Shown in pieces: positions 5,372 through 13,155 of a stretch of DNA of 15,752 bases. The stretch covers positions 1 to 15,752 of the forward strand of contig JABDKK010000091.1 of assembly GCA_013002265.1 (NCBI GenBank), in the 5' to 3' direction. This stretch comes from Candidatus Nitrosopumilus sp. GTDB taxonomy: Archaea; Thermoproteota; Nitrososphaeria; Nitrososphaerales; Nitrosopumilaceae. The notes under the pieces are model-generated. The model did not search any database. It was given only the letters and a program-made list of their open reading frames with translations, and was not told the origin of the DNA. The first letter of the stretch is position 1. The number at the start of each line of letters is the position of its first letter. A program made the translations under genes and the position numbers.

Positions 5372-6016
5372 TCACTCTACGAAATGGGGATTTTTCCACT
5401 CAATAAAAGTTGCATAGTTAAGTGATCGTGGATCCTTCATGTAATCAGGCAGAATTTTGATAAATTTGAAACCGTTTCTTAGCTGAAATGACAAAACAGG
5501 TTCTTTGATTTCATGGCGTTTGACCTTTTGAACATATTCTAAGGGAGTCATTTTTTTTGCATTCTCACCATAGTTGATTAATCGACCACCAGAAATAATT
5601 CTACGCAGTCCTAGTTTAATGGCCAATTCTTTTCTAGAATCATACAATTTTGTTGCGACTCCTAGTCTTCTAAAATCAGGATGTGCAGAAACATCTGCAC
5701 CATAAAGGGAGTCTCCTTTGGGATTATGATTCTTAAAGAGACTTCCCCCACATGCTTCCTTCCACGTATGCTCTTTGTACTCAGAATCCAGTTTGATGAT
5801 TAGACTGCTACAAGAGCCAATTATCTTATCTTTGTATGCAGCAACAAACTGACCTTCAGGAAATACATCAAGATGGGCCTTAAGATGATCTGGTTTCCAG
5901 TAAACTCCTTCAGCTGCCATTAATGGAAATGATGCCTTTTGCAATTCTACTACCTGTGGAATATCCTCCGACTGCAGATTACGAATTATCACTTTGCTTT
6001 TAGTTGTTTCAGCCAT
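5372..6016 (-). CDS. GNAT N-acetyltransferase of the YhcX N-domain type
   Basis: Acetyl-CoA-dependent acyltransferase. The acetyl-CoA loop is RRLGVA, within the segment YGADVSAHPDFRRLGVATKL. The following segments (LRRIISGGRLINYGE, then MTPLEYV and EPVLSFQLRNGFKF) match the GNAT domain that in bacteria is fused to a nitrilase-type hydrolase, as in Bacillus YhcX; here it stands alone. I choose ATG at 6014-6016 because a TATA-like TATTTTGTA lies about 30-38 nt upstream; an in-frame TTG at 6049 overlaps that box and would add 11 residues. It is first in an operon with the amidohydrolase 1 bp downstream. The acceptor substrate is unknown, and a small amine metabolite is as likely as a protein. 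Confidence 0.88.
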   Translation of the reverse strand: MAETTKSKVIIRNLQSEDIPQVVELQKASFPLMAAEGVYWKPDHLKAHLDVFPEGQFVAAYKDKIIGSCSSLIIKLDSEYKEHTWKEACGGSLFKNHNPKGDSLYGADVSAHPDFRRLGVATKLYDSRKELAIKLGLRRIISGGRLINYGENAKKMTPLEYVQKVKRHEIKEPVLSFQLRNGFKFIKILPDYMKDPRSLNYATFIEWKNPHFVE

Positions 6017-6175
6017 ATCAAAACACCATGACCATACAAGCTGATACAAAATATGAATTTTTTACAATTAAAGAATAGTTTTGCGTAACAGTTACCTCGA
6101 TTTTATATCAGAAAAATTGTATGGCCAGTTATTTTAACATAGCTAAATAGGCAGATAAAAAGTCACTTTAGTTCT

Positions 6176-6294
6176 TCAGTAAGATTCTTTGAAAACCTTG
6201 GCGAGGTTGTGTGTCTTAATTGGTTTAATCTCAGTATCAGAGAACAAGTTTTTTGCTCTAAAAAATAATACAGCGTATCAAAGTATTCTTGCAT
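6176..6294 (-). pseudogene. Tiny ORF, frame probably broken at a T6 run
   Basis: ATG at 6292-6294 overlaps the TAA of the upstream 49-residue ORF (TAATG). As sequenced the frame gives 43 residues ending at 6163, with an unconvincing second half. If the T6 run (minus strand; bases 6260-6265) had one more T, the product would be 39 residues ending at 6176, MQEYFDTLYYFFRAK and then a tail with IKPIKTHNLAKVF, which looks much more protein-like. The function is unknown. The coupling overlap supports translation. Confidence 0.4.
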
Positions 6295-6443
6295 TATTCA
6301 TCATCCTTGCTAAATATCCAAGACAATCCAATCAGGTCCATTCCTGAGAGGCTGGTTGAAGCAGGGTTTTTGGCCTCAAGTTCAACCAGCGAAAATGACT
6401 GGCTTGGTTTTTGGTCATGTTTGTATTGAATTACAGTTGACAT
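6294..6443 (-). CDS. Small unknown protein, 49 aa
   Basis: ATG at 6441-6443 to TAA at 6294-6296. The product starts MSTVIQYKHDQKPSQSFSLV and ends in an acidic FSKDDE; it is polar, has no Cys and no membrane segment. Its stop overlaps the start of a second tiny ORF (TAATG), suggesting a small two-gene unit. A perfect 10-bp inverted repeat (6351-6360 with 6381-6390) falls inside the coding part, so the transcript might instead be structural. I do not recognise it. Confidence 0.5.
   Translation of the reverse strand: MSTVIQYKHDQKPSQSFSLVELEAKNPASTSLSGMDLIGLSWIFSKDDE
6351..6390. repeat. Perfect 10-bp inverted repeat, 20-nt loop
   Basis: gctggttgaa (6351-6360) is the exact reverse complement of ttcaaccagc (6381-6390). 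The loop carries a GG-T5-GGCC run. Stems this long with four G/C pairs are uncommon in DNA this AT-rich. It lies inside the 49-residue ORF. Confidence 0.8.
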
Positions 6444-6510
6444 GAATTACAATGAATTGAGAATTATATCACGATGTGTTTTAATTTGTGGTATGCTATT
6501 ATTTGAAAGA

Positions 6511-8121
6511 TTACGACACTTTGATGATGCCTTGGCCAATTAAAAATTCAATTCCTTTAACAAAATCTCTTTCAGAAATTAATCCTTGGGACCACCATCC
6601 TGCATTGTTTTTTATCCAAGTTGGAATTTCTTGGGAGGCGCCAGGCTTTGCTTCATCAGCATTTACTATCAGCAGTTTTTCTTTGATCAGAAATTGAATT
6701 GATTGGATAAATTCACTGTCTGCAACAATTCCATCTGCCCACCAGCCAGCACTGTTTTTAATCCAATCTGGAATGACTGCAGTTTTTTGTTCAGAGACTG
6801 AATTTTTAGGAGAAATGTTTAGTTCGGATTTTGTTGTAAAAAAGCTATCAAAGTTTTTAGAATTTTGGCCAGTTAAAATTAATTTCATTTCATATTTGCC
6901 ATCATTAGGTATCAAAACAGACTCTTTTGCAATACCATTTGAGGCTAAAATGCCAAGGAACTCATCGCTTGAGCCGATATTTGACCAAATATCCTTTCCA
7001 GATGAATCTGCAACGCTGTATGCAAACAGTATGTTTTTAGCTAGATTTTTGGAATCATCAAAGAATGAAAATGTAAACGGAATTTTTGCACCAGATGATG
7101 ATTTTGAATCCCATGTCACACTTGCGGTATATCCATTCTCAAAAGTAAAGTCAAGTTGATGAATCTCTGTTTTTTCCCCAGATAAAATCTCAATATTCAT
7201 CAAGTCACTATTTTTTGAATCAATTTTTTTTTCAATTTGCATCATCTGTTGATGTGGAATACTCAATCTGAGTATGTTCTCAGTATCAGGTGAGACGTCA
7301 TATGTGATTGAATTGTTTGGGATTTTTATTCCCTCTACAAATACATCAATATCATATCCCTGCTTGAAAACTGGAAAATCTTTTTGTAGATGAATAATAT
7401 TCATGTTTTTTGAGGAATCTGCCTCATCATGACTGCCAACAAATGGCATTTCATAGGAAAGTTTTCCTAACTTTTCATCAAATGCAAGATTGCTAATTTT
7501 GGCATCATATGATTTAACCACAATTGGATATTCTTGTGCACTAGCTGTTTTTACAACAAATGTTTCTTTTAGTGGAATTGACAAAAATGTTTCAAAAAGC
7601 AAATCGCTAGCTGTCATTGTTTTTGGATTTGTTGCACCGACTATGGAAACTTTGATGGTATAGTCTCCACTCTTATCAAAAACAGGTCCTTGAATTATTG
7701 GGCGAGAGTCACCTCTTGCATAGTAACCACCTGCAATGGCATGCTTTTCACCAAAATATTTTGTACATTTCCAAAGGTTTTGATCCTTACATCCTATTGT
7801 AGGTCTAATTTCCAGATCAAGTTTTCCATCCTCATCAAAAAAATATTCGTTTGCTACAAGATTGTCTTCTTGATAAATCTGAACACGGTATGTTACACTT
7901 GGAATGTTAATGTTAGTGTCAGTGTTAAAGAATCTGATGGACAAATTTGCGCTGTTGGATTCTTCAAAAATGAAATCCAAGGGCGACAAAATCGAAGTTA
8001 CTGCAACATTAATTCCGCCTAAATCAATTGGAGGGGCAGTTGAACCAGAATGATGTTGAGCAAATGCCGGGGAAATAGAAGCTGCAAATATTACAAAAGC
8101 AAGTCCCAAAATTAATTTCAT
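6511..8121 (-). CDS. Exported protein with two C-terminal WIKNxAGWW repeats, 536 aa
   Basis: The signal peptide is clear: MKLILGLAFVIFAASISPAF with cleavage after AFA. The body (about residues 25-445) is beta-rich, with strands spaced like Ig-like or fibronectin-like domains (LSIRFFNTDTNINI, YTIKVSIVGA), and has one Cys pair in GCKDQNLWKC. Two tandem repeats close it, at about 450-486 and 499-536, each starting IP-x-WIKN-x-AGWW and ending FLI plus a Val-rich strand. These repeats are common in exported proteins of marine ammonia-oxidising archaea; their role is not established, and cell-surface attachment is likely. No C-terminal membrane anchor or sorting signal is seen. AAGGGTG lies 5 nt before the ATG (SD), and AATATTTATC upstream is the likely TATA box. 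Confidence 0.85.
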   Translation of the reverse strand: MKLILGLAFVIFAASISPAFAQHHSGSTAPPIDLGGINVAVTSILSPLDFIFEESNSANLSIRFFNTDTNINIPSVTYRVQIYQEDNLVANEYFFDEDGKLDLEIRPTIGCKDQNLWKCTKYFGEKHAIAGGYYARGDSRPIIQGPVFDKSGDYTIKVSIVGATNPKTMTASDLLFETFLSIPLKETFVVKTASAQEYPIVVKSYDAKISNLAFDEKLGKLSYEMPFVGSHDEADSSKNMNIIHLQKDFPVFKQGYDIDVFVEGIKIPNNSITYDVSPDTENILRLSIPHQQMMQIEKKIDSKNSDLMNIEILSGEKTEIHQLDFTFENGYTASVTWDSKSSSGAKIPFTFSFFDDSKNLAKNILFAYSVADSSGKDIWSNIGSSDEFLGILASNGIAKESVLIPNDGKYEMKLILTGQNSKNFDSFFTTKSELNISPKNSVSEQKTAVIPDWIKNSAGWWADGIVADSEFIQSIQFLIKEKLLIVNADEAKPGASQEIPTWIKNNAGWWSQGLISERDFVKGIEFLIGQGIIKVS

Positions 8122-8275
8122 ATTACACCCTTTTGAAATCTTTATGATAAATATTATTGCAAATGGGTCATATCCTTTAGTCCAACGCTTAGGCTAAAAG
8201 GCACTCCACAAAAAGAAAATAAAATTTATGAGTAATTTTTACTTAGTATATTTGCGTCCTAACCTGTAATTAAGA

Positions 8276-8307
8276 GGTGAACCGCATGCCCCCTACATGC
8301 GGTCACC
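8276..8307. ncRNA. GC-rich stem-loop, possible structured RNA
   Basis: GGTGA-ACCGCATG (8276-8288) pairs with CATGCGGTCACC (8296-8307): twelve base pairs with a single bulged A and a seven-base loop, ccccctA on the plus strand. On the plus strand a TATA-like tatattt (near 8248-8254) lies about 25 nt upstream, so transcription could begin at the foot of the stem. No poly-T follows, so it is not a simple terminator. The strand is uncertain. No known RNA family is recognised. The rest of 8122-8395 shows only promoter-like AT-rich DNA and a weak hairpin near 8173-8201. Confidence 0.4.
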
Positions 8308-8395
8308 AAATTTGTGCCTGAAATGACATTAATCGGTTAAGATTTCTATGATCTCATAATCAATCGATAAATAGAAAATTCAAAGACCCAGCTCA

Positions 8396-8655
8396 ATGAA
8401 AATCAGATCAAACTGTGCAATCCAGGGTATGATAATTGGGGGTATTTTGCTTTCAGCAATGCCTTCAAATGAGTTGTTTTTCAAGCCTTTGCACAAACAG
8501 CTGATGGTTTTACAGCAAAAAGAGTGCAATTAATTAGCATTACAAAGAATCTTAACGTCAAATATGGATTAGCAGACACAGTTCATTCATCCTTTGATAA
8601 TATGGAAAATTATCAAGGTATGATTAACAGCTTTTCTTTTTGTAATTTAAAATAA
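8396..8655 (+). pseudogene. Small exported protein, frame broken at a T5 run
   Basis: ATG at 8396 starts a signal peptide (MKIRSNCAIQGMIIGGILLS), but the frame drifts off after the run of five T at 8477-8481 and stops at 8531-8533. The neighbouring frame carries the missing piece, AFAQTADGFTAKRV, and runs to TAA at 8653-8655. Adding one T gives a single 86-residue protein with a textbook AFA-Q cleavage site at about residue 33. The mature part (NLNVKYGLADTVHSS and on) has no motif I know. GATAAATA about 25-30 nt before the ATG fits a leaderless promoter. A sequencing indel, real inactivation or slippage are all possible. It converges on the methyltransferase gene, 2 bp apart. Confidence 0.6.
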
Positions 8656-8657
8656 TT

Positions 8658-9536
8658 CTAAGTGATTACCCTTTTTCCAATTACCAAATCGACTTTGTAA
8701 TTCAATGTTGCACGTGGATTGAGTTTTAATTTCCATGGAATAAAAGATGGTTTTTTTGTTTTTGGTGAGATTTTAAATCCAAATTCCTTCATTTTTGAGC
8801 GTAATGAATACTCATCAAGAGGATTTTTTACAGAATTAACACCCCTGTCAAAATCATAAGGATCTGAGATGACTAAAGTGCCGTTAGACATTTGATTAGA
8901 AACTTTTTTTAAAAATTCTTGTGGTTCGATTAATTCTAAAACATTTAGTGCAACGATTAAATCAAATTCAGCTGAACCAAATACAGGGGATAAGGAATCG
9001 GCCACTACATAATCAAGATTATTTTTTTGTGATTTTTTTGCATGCCTCAAGGCAGCAAATGATCTATCTACTCCAAAAACTAGATTGCTAAAATCAGATA
9101 GATGAGAAGTGATTATTCCAATAGAGCAGCCATATTCTAATACCAAACGGGTTTTTGAGAGGGGCTTGAGATTTTGTTTAATTGCTGAATAAAATTTTGA
9201 GTTTTTACTGTTTTGATAAATTTTTGACCATCTCTCCTCAAGTGCTGTTCGGTCATCATTTTGAGATTTCTTTAGCAAAGAGGCTCTCAAAAATGATTTT
9301 AATTTTTTATTTTGAACTGTCCTGTATAGCTTACCCCCAAGAATTTTGCGAGAAGACAGATATTCTGCAGGATCATCCCAGAGAATGGGTATCTTTTCAA
9401 TAATTGGAAACCTCAAGCTGCATTTTTTGCATTCTAAAATTCCTTCGTCAATTTCCTTATTTTGACTTAGGATTTCCAGTTCCAGCCTTGCCCCGCATCT
9501 GGCACATCGAATAAACTCCATACTTGACTCAAGCAT
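8658..9536 (-). CDS. Trm112-like zinc domain plus SAM-dependent methyltransferase, about 292 aa
   Basis: The N-terminal part has CARC and, 25 residues later, CKKCSLRFPIIEKIPILW, the Trm112/UPF0434-like zinc ribbon with its conserved C-x2-C...YPI-x-GIP ending. A class I methyltransferase follows: motif I VLEYGCSIG, an acidic end of strand 2 (FGVDRS), FDLIVALNVLELI as motif IV and GTLVISDPYD later. It is probably a small-molecule or translation-linked methyltransferase. The FPIIEKIPIL element is a substitute for a separate Trm112 partner. I choose ATG at 9534-9536 because a TATA box (TATAAAAG, near 9567-9576) sits about 36 nt upstream; an in-frame TTG at 9587 would lie beyond that box. It is divergent from the zincin-like gene. 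Confidence 0.85.
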   Translation of the reverse strand: MLESSMEFIRCARCGARLELEILSQNKEIDEGILECKKCSLRFPIIEKIPILWDDPAEYLSSRKILGGKLYRTVQNKKLKSFLRASLLKKSQNDDRTALEERWSKIYQNSKNSKFYSAIKQNLKPLSKTRLVLEYGCSIGIITSHLSDFSNLVFGVDRSFAALRHAKKSQKNNLDYVVADSLSPVFGSAEFDLIVALNVLELIEPQEFLKKVSNQMSNGTLVISDPYDFDRGVNSVKNPLDEYSLRSKMKEFGFKISPKTKKPSFIPWKLKLNPRATLNYKVDLVIGKRVIT

Positions 9537-9566
9537 TAACAAATCAGCGATGTGTAAACTAATAAT

Positions 9567-9604
9567 TTCTTTTATACAGAAAACCAAGATAATGTTAAAT
9601 GTAG
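9567..9604. promoter_or_regulatory. Divergent promoters of methyltransferase and zincin-like genes
   Basis: TATAAAAG on the minus strand (about 9567-9576) serves the methyltransferase. GTTAAATG on the plus strand (about 9594-9601) lies 25-32 nt before the TTG at 9626. No operator palindrome is seen between them. Confidence 0.45.
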
Positions 9605-9625
9605 TATTTCTTGATTTTATGCAAA

Positions 9626-10822
9626 TTGGGAGAATTTGAAGAGTTTGCAGAAGCGCTGTTTGGTCAGCTGGCAGTTGAAATCAACGAGGAAAAAGAGATC
9701 AGACAGTTAGCAGTTACTGCAAAAGACGACATTGGCAGTGAGGTGCAATTCAGGGAACTAGAGGGGATAGCACAAGAAATTCTGCCAGAATACAAAGAAA
9801 AGGTGGAGAAATTTCTGGGAGTCAAAGTTCCAGAGAGCATAAAGTTAGAGTTTCCAGAATTAGAAGATTTGAAGAGACTGAAAGGTGACAAAGTATTTGC
9901 AGATAAGGAATCAAAAGAATTCGTAATAGAGCTATTTAATGCAGTGGCAAAAGAAGATCTTAAAAAAATTGCAGAGTTGATGAAGCAAGACACTGCAAAA
10001 TATCTCGTGTATTCTACATATGCAATTCAGTACATATCTAAAATTACCACAACATACGGGGATTATTTGGATAATGTAGTTTATCTAAACAGATTCATTT
10101 TATCTAGATACCCGCAAATAATTCTCCACAAACAGGGAGAGCCATACAAATCTAGATTTGAAAATGTGAATTCAGGATATCTTGGCGCAGTCAAAATGAC
10201 TGTCTTAGAGGAACTGATTCATTCGGCCCAGGAAAATCTTCAGCAGGTAAACAAGCAAGCTGCAACGGAAGTAAACAAAATTAATGAAGAACTTGCAACC
10301 ATAATTTTATCGCTAGACACTCAGACAATAAACAAACTATCGGAGTATTGTCAGCTACAGGCAGTACCAGATGATTTTCCTTTTGCAAAGAAGGCAAATT
10401 TGTTTTTCTTTTTGAACCCAGATCATTTCTTAATTGAGCAGATAGGACCAGATGTAATGACTTTCACACATGTGGAAATTGATCCAAAAATAGGCGAGTC
10501 AATTCCACAGCTGCTAGATATTTACAAGCGATGGCTTGTACCAATTCAGCAACACCATGCAGCATTTACTGCAATGGAAGGCATGGCAAGTTTTGCAATT
10601 GAAAAAATCTTAAAAGATGATCCAGACTTTCAGAACTATCTTACAACCTTTATGGGAACGGATTTCTCATCATATCAGGTAAGAAAGAGCATGGGAAAAG
10701 ACTTTACAAAATCACTATATGAAAAATTAGGCACAGATACTTTCAAGAAAATGATTGAAATTCCTCCAAATACCAGAGAGCTCAAGGAACCTCAATTGTA
10801 TCTAAAAAAATTGAGTCTGTGA
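9626..10822 (+). CDS. Zincin-like protein with degenerate active site, about 398 aa
   Basis: Large, mostly helical soluble protein with no signal peptide. The segment TVLEELIHSAQE matches the active-site helix of gluzincin peptidases (HExxH followed by Gln), but the first His is replaced, giving E-E-L-I-H. About 120 residues later MEGMASFAIEKI matches the third-ligand helix (E-G-x-A-x-x-x-E) of such folds. One His ligand is therefore missing: a pseudo-peptidase, or a changed metal site using the extra Glu. Start: the TATA at 9594-9601 favours TTG at 9626 (MGEFEEF); TTG at 9611 would add five residues. It is first in an operon, with the SirB1-like gene 3 bp after its stop, so the two probably act together. 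The family is not recognised, and the zincin reading is inference from two motifs. Confidence 0.8.
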   Translation: MGEFEEFAEALFGQLAVEINEEKEIRQLAVTAKDDIGSEVQFRELEGIAQEILPEYKEKVEKFLGVKVPESIKLEFPELEDLKRLKGDKVFADKESKEFVIELFNAVAKEDLKKIAELMKQDTAKYLVYSTYAIQYISKITTTYGDYLDNVVYLNRFILSRYPQIILHKQGEPYKSRFENVNSGYLGAVKMTVLEELIHSAQENLQQVNKQAATEVNKINEELATIILSLDTQTINKLSEYCQLQAVPDDFPFAKKANLFFFLNPDHFLIEQIGPDVMTFTHVEIDPKIGESIPQLLDIYKRWLVPIQQHHAAFTAMEGMASFAIEKILKDDPDFQNYLTTFMGTDFSSYQVRKSMGKDFTKSLYEKLGTDTFKKMIEIPPNTRELKEPQLYLKKLSL

Positions 10823-10825
10823 TAG

Positions 10826-11644
10826 TTGAAAGAAGAATTTGATCCATTTGTTGCTGAATGGGTTTCATTTGCGAAGAATCCAAGCTTTAACCTTGTTGAA
10901 AAATGTTTTAAGTTTGCACAGATTCTGGAGTATCCAGATCTAAATGTCGAAGAATATATCAAAAAAATCAACATGATTGGAATGTCACTTAAAGAGACAC
11001 TAAGTGATGTAAAAAATCCAACATATCTAATTTCTATGTTAAATGAGCATCTTTTTGAGAATTTAGGATTTAGTGGGGATGACAATGATTACTATAATCC
11101 TAAAAATAATTTTCTAAACGAGGTAATTGATAAAAAAGTAGGACTTCCAATAACCATTTCAATTCTATATGCAGAGATTGCAAAGTTTGTTGGATTGGAT
11201 CTTAAAATTGTGGGATTTCCAAGTCATGTTCTTGTAAAATATAACGAAGAAATGATTTTAGATCCATTTTATGACGGACGCCTTTTAGATGTTGATGACC
11301 TCCAAGAGATTTTAGATGTAAATTTTGGAGGAGAGATTGAATTCCAGCCTGAATTTCTTGACGAGATAAGTTCAGAGCAAATTCTAATAAGACTAACACG
11401 GAATTTAAAAAATTCATACATTCAATCATTTGTTTATGATAAAGCGCTTAGATGTGTAAACATGGTTTTAGCAATAGAGCCAGAATCATCTGAGGAGATC
11501 AGAGACAAGGGAATTTTAGAGGAAAGGCTGCTGCATCCAGAAACCGCCTTAAAATATCTTAACAAGTATTTAGAAATCAATCCAAACGCAGAAGATGTGG
11601 ATTTTATTTTAGAATTGATTAGAAGTATAAAGACAAGAAATTAA
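10826..11644 (+). CDS. SirB1-type transglutaminase-fold protein with TPR tail, 272 aa
   Basis: The core (about residues 70-170) carries the SirB1 signature: a PKNNFLNEVI element, KKVGLPITISILYAEIAK, GFPSHVLV with His134 and MILDPF with Asp146. This is the transglutaminase-like fold of PF13369, in which the Cys position of the active triad is usually not conserved; none is evident here. Residues 185-265 look like TPR helices (ALRCVNMVLAIEP; ALKYLNKYLEINPNAEDVDF). Bacterial SirB1 members are of unclear function and sit near peptide-release and translation genes. The TTG start lies 3 bp after the zincin-like stop, so the gene is translationally coupled. Its TAA overlaps the stop of the convergent mini-protein on the opposite strand. 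Confidence 0.88.
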   Translation: MKEEFDPFVAEWVSFAKNPSFNLVEKCFKFAQILEYPDLNVEEYIKKINMIGMSLKETLSDVKNPTYLISMLNEHLFENLGFSGDDNDYYNPKNNFLNEVIDKKVGLPITISILYAEIAKFVGLDLKIVGFPSHVLVKYNEEMILDPFYDGRLLDVDDLQEILDVNFGGEIEFQPEFLDEISSEQILIRLTRNLKNSYIQSFVYDKALRCVNMVLAIEPESSEEIRDKGILEERLLHPETALKYLNKYLEINPNAEDVDFILELIRSIKTRN

Positions 11645-11811
11645 TCGATAATGGATTCTACGTCAGTTCCCTTCTTGATCATCGATATTTCATGACGAGC
11701 AATTTTATTTCTTAGCGCTCTTTTTAGAATATCAACTTCGCTTCTGAGTAGTGCAATCTCATCTTCAAGTTTTGCAACTCTCTCATAGATGGTTTCAGCT
11801 TCTGAACTCAT
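11641..11811 (-). CDS. Coiled-coil mini-protein, 56 aa
   Basis: ATG at 11809-11811 to TAA at 11641-11643. The product (MSSEAETIYERVAKLEDEIA, then LLRSEVDILKRALRNKIA) shows regular heptads of Ile/Val/Leu over residues 8-40, a single long helix likely to dimerise, followed by a short polar tail ending IID. It has no Cys. TTTTTAAG about 25-35 nt upstream gives a leaderless promoter. Its stop shares bases with the SirB1-like stop on the other strand (ttaa at 11641-11644). It resembles the small prefoldin-like or leucine-zipper coiled coils common in this lineage; the function is unknown. Confidence 0.78.
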   Translation of the reverse strand: MSSEAETIYERVAKLEDEIALLRSEVDILKRALRNKIARHEISMIKKGTDVESIID

Positions 11812-11953
11812 ATTTATCTATCAGTAAAAAATTGTCTTAAAAAGTTATGGGTAAATTTCTTGATGGACGGGTTAGTTTTTTGAACTATAATTTAGACTAG
11901 GAAGTATTGACTTTTTCTTTTAAAGGCTGGCTTCTAAGCAAAATTTTTCATTA

Positions 11954-12202
11954 TTAATCATTAATAAAAGAATATTTTTCCTCACATTTTTCACATCTGT
12001 CAATAAAACCTTCAGCAGGTTTTGTTAGTCCACAAAGACCACAATACCTCATATGTCCATTTTTTACTAATTGTATATCACATATGCCTCTTTCCTCAAG
12101 ATTATGTTGAGCAGATGATTTGTTGCATATGGGACATATTTCATCATAAGGCATTTTACGAGAATTTGTTAAGGTGTCATAATTAGTCTTCATTTTCCAC
12201 AA
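11954..12202 (-). CDS. Small zinc-ribbon protein, 82 aa
   Basis: Cysteine pairs CPIC, CGLC and CEKC plus a lone Cys and two His give enough ligands for two zinc sites. The first is CPICNKSSAQHNLEERGIC; the second spans YCGLCGLTKP to CEKCEEKYSF. It is probably a cytoplasmic binding module of unknown partner. Start: AGGAG lies 6 nt before the TTG at 12200-12202, inside the end of the exported-protein gene, which favours that TTG; ATG three codons later is the alternative. It overlaps the upstream gene by 20 bp, so the two are co-transcribed, although one product is exported and the other is not. Confidence 0.72.
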   Translation of the reverse strand: MWKMKTNYDTLTNSRKMPYDEICPICNKSSAQHNLEERGICDIQLVKNGHMRYCGLCGLTKPAEGFIDRCEKCEEKYSFIND

Positions 12203-13031
12203 ACAATTCTCCTAGCACATTCCCATTCAAATCAACATGTTTGACATACCAAATGTGATCAGTGTATCCTATCCAAATTTTAGTTGAATCGTTTAATTCG
12301 TAGACGTAGATATGAATCCCACTTCCAATATCGTCATGAGGGGTTCCAAATTTAGAAAATATGGTATCGATACTGTATGGTTCAGCTAACGTGCGTTTGA
12401 AATCATCAAGTGTGGGAATCGCTTTTTCCATGTATGATGAAGTTGCATCTTGTGGATCCAAGAAAACATCTCGTGACTGGACTGCCATGATAATATCACT
12501 GACCCAGCCTCTTTTAATCAACCCAAAAACTGTTTCAGACTTTACACATGCAGGACTATTGTCATATCTTTGAGTCAACTGAAGATTCCCATTGCATTTT
12601 ATTTCAGAAAACGGAATTCCAGACTTTAACTGTTTTAGTGGAGATGACACATTGGAATTTTTTGATTCAATTTTTTCAACATAATCAAAGTTCACAACAT
12701 CAAAGATTGCCATATAATTTGGTGTTTGGGCGGTAGTTGGATGTGGAACTACATCAACAAGTGTAACATAATATGGAAGAATTTTAGAAATAGGAGTTCC
12801 AATTCTAAAATCATCATAGTAATCATGAGTTTGGTTTTGTATCCTGATTTTTGCAACTACTTCACCTTCCCAAATACAGGTTACATCAAGAGGACACCTT
12901 GAATCTTTAATATCGTAAAAGGTTAATTCCAGCCCATCATAAGATATTATTTCTCCCAATTTCACCTCAATTGCATGGGCAAAAGATATTGTAATACCAC
13001 ACACAAACAAGAAAATCATAAAATATTTCAT
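12183..13031 (-). CDS. Exported three-domain protein, 282 aa
   Basis: Signal peptide: MKYFMIFLFVCGITISFAHA, with cleavage after AHA. Domain one (about 20-120) includes DSRCPLDVTCIWEGEVVAKI, a small beta domain with a Cys pair also seen in bacterial lipoproteins. Domain two (about 132-178) has the segment GIPFSEIKCNGNLQL and SPACVKSETVFGLIKRGW, a Cys-containing module common in exported proteins of ammonia-oxidising archaea; its two Cys may form a disulfide. Domain three (about 205-275) resembles a SmpA/OmlA-like fold: FSKFGTPHDDI, YVYEL, IWIGYTDHIWYVKHVD. Location: outside the membrane. Function unknown. The zinc-ribbon gene overlaps its 3' end. Confidence 0.82.
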   Translation of the reverse strand: MKYFMIFLFVCGITISFAHAIEVKLGEIISYDGLELTFYDIKDSRCPLDVTCIWEGEVVAKIRIQNQTHDYYDDFRIGTPISKILPYYVTLVDVVPHPTTAQTPNYMAIFDVVNFDYVEKIESKNSNVSSPLKQLKSGIPFSEIKCNGNLQLTQRYDNSPACVKSETVFGLIKRGWVSDIIMAVQSRDVFLDPQDATSSYMEKAIPTLDDFKRTLAEPYSIDTIFSKFGTPHDDIGSGIHIYVYELNDSTKIWIGYTDHIWYVKHVDLNGNVLGELFVENED

Positions 13032-13155
13032 ATATTATGAATGAAATTTTTCATATTCAAAAAGGCTTCTACCCTAGGATCTCGTATCCTGAAGTAACTA
13101 GTAAATTCGTCACTCATACATGATAAAGGTTTTAAAAAAATTTAAATTCTAAAAA

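Noticed and set aside
6163..6294. HEPN-toxin fragment idea for the tiny ORF (KTHNLAKVF resembles HEPN endings)
   Set aside because: Far too short, the R-x4-6-H motif is absent, and no nucleotidyltransferase partner is nearby.
13077..13091. Inverted repeat AGGAT-ctcgt-ATCCT upstream of the exported-protein gene
   Set aside because: A five-bp stem is expected by chance, and its position is upstream of the likely TATA box with no second copy.
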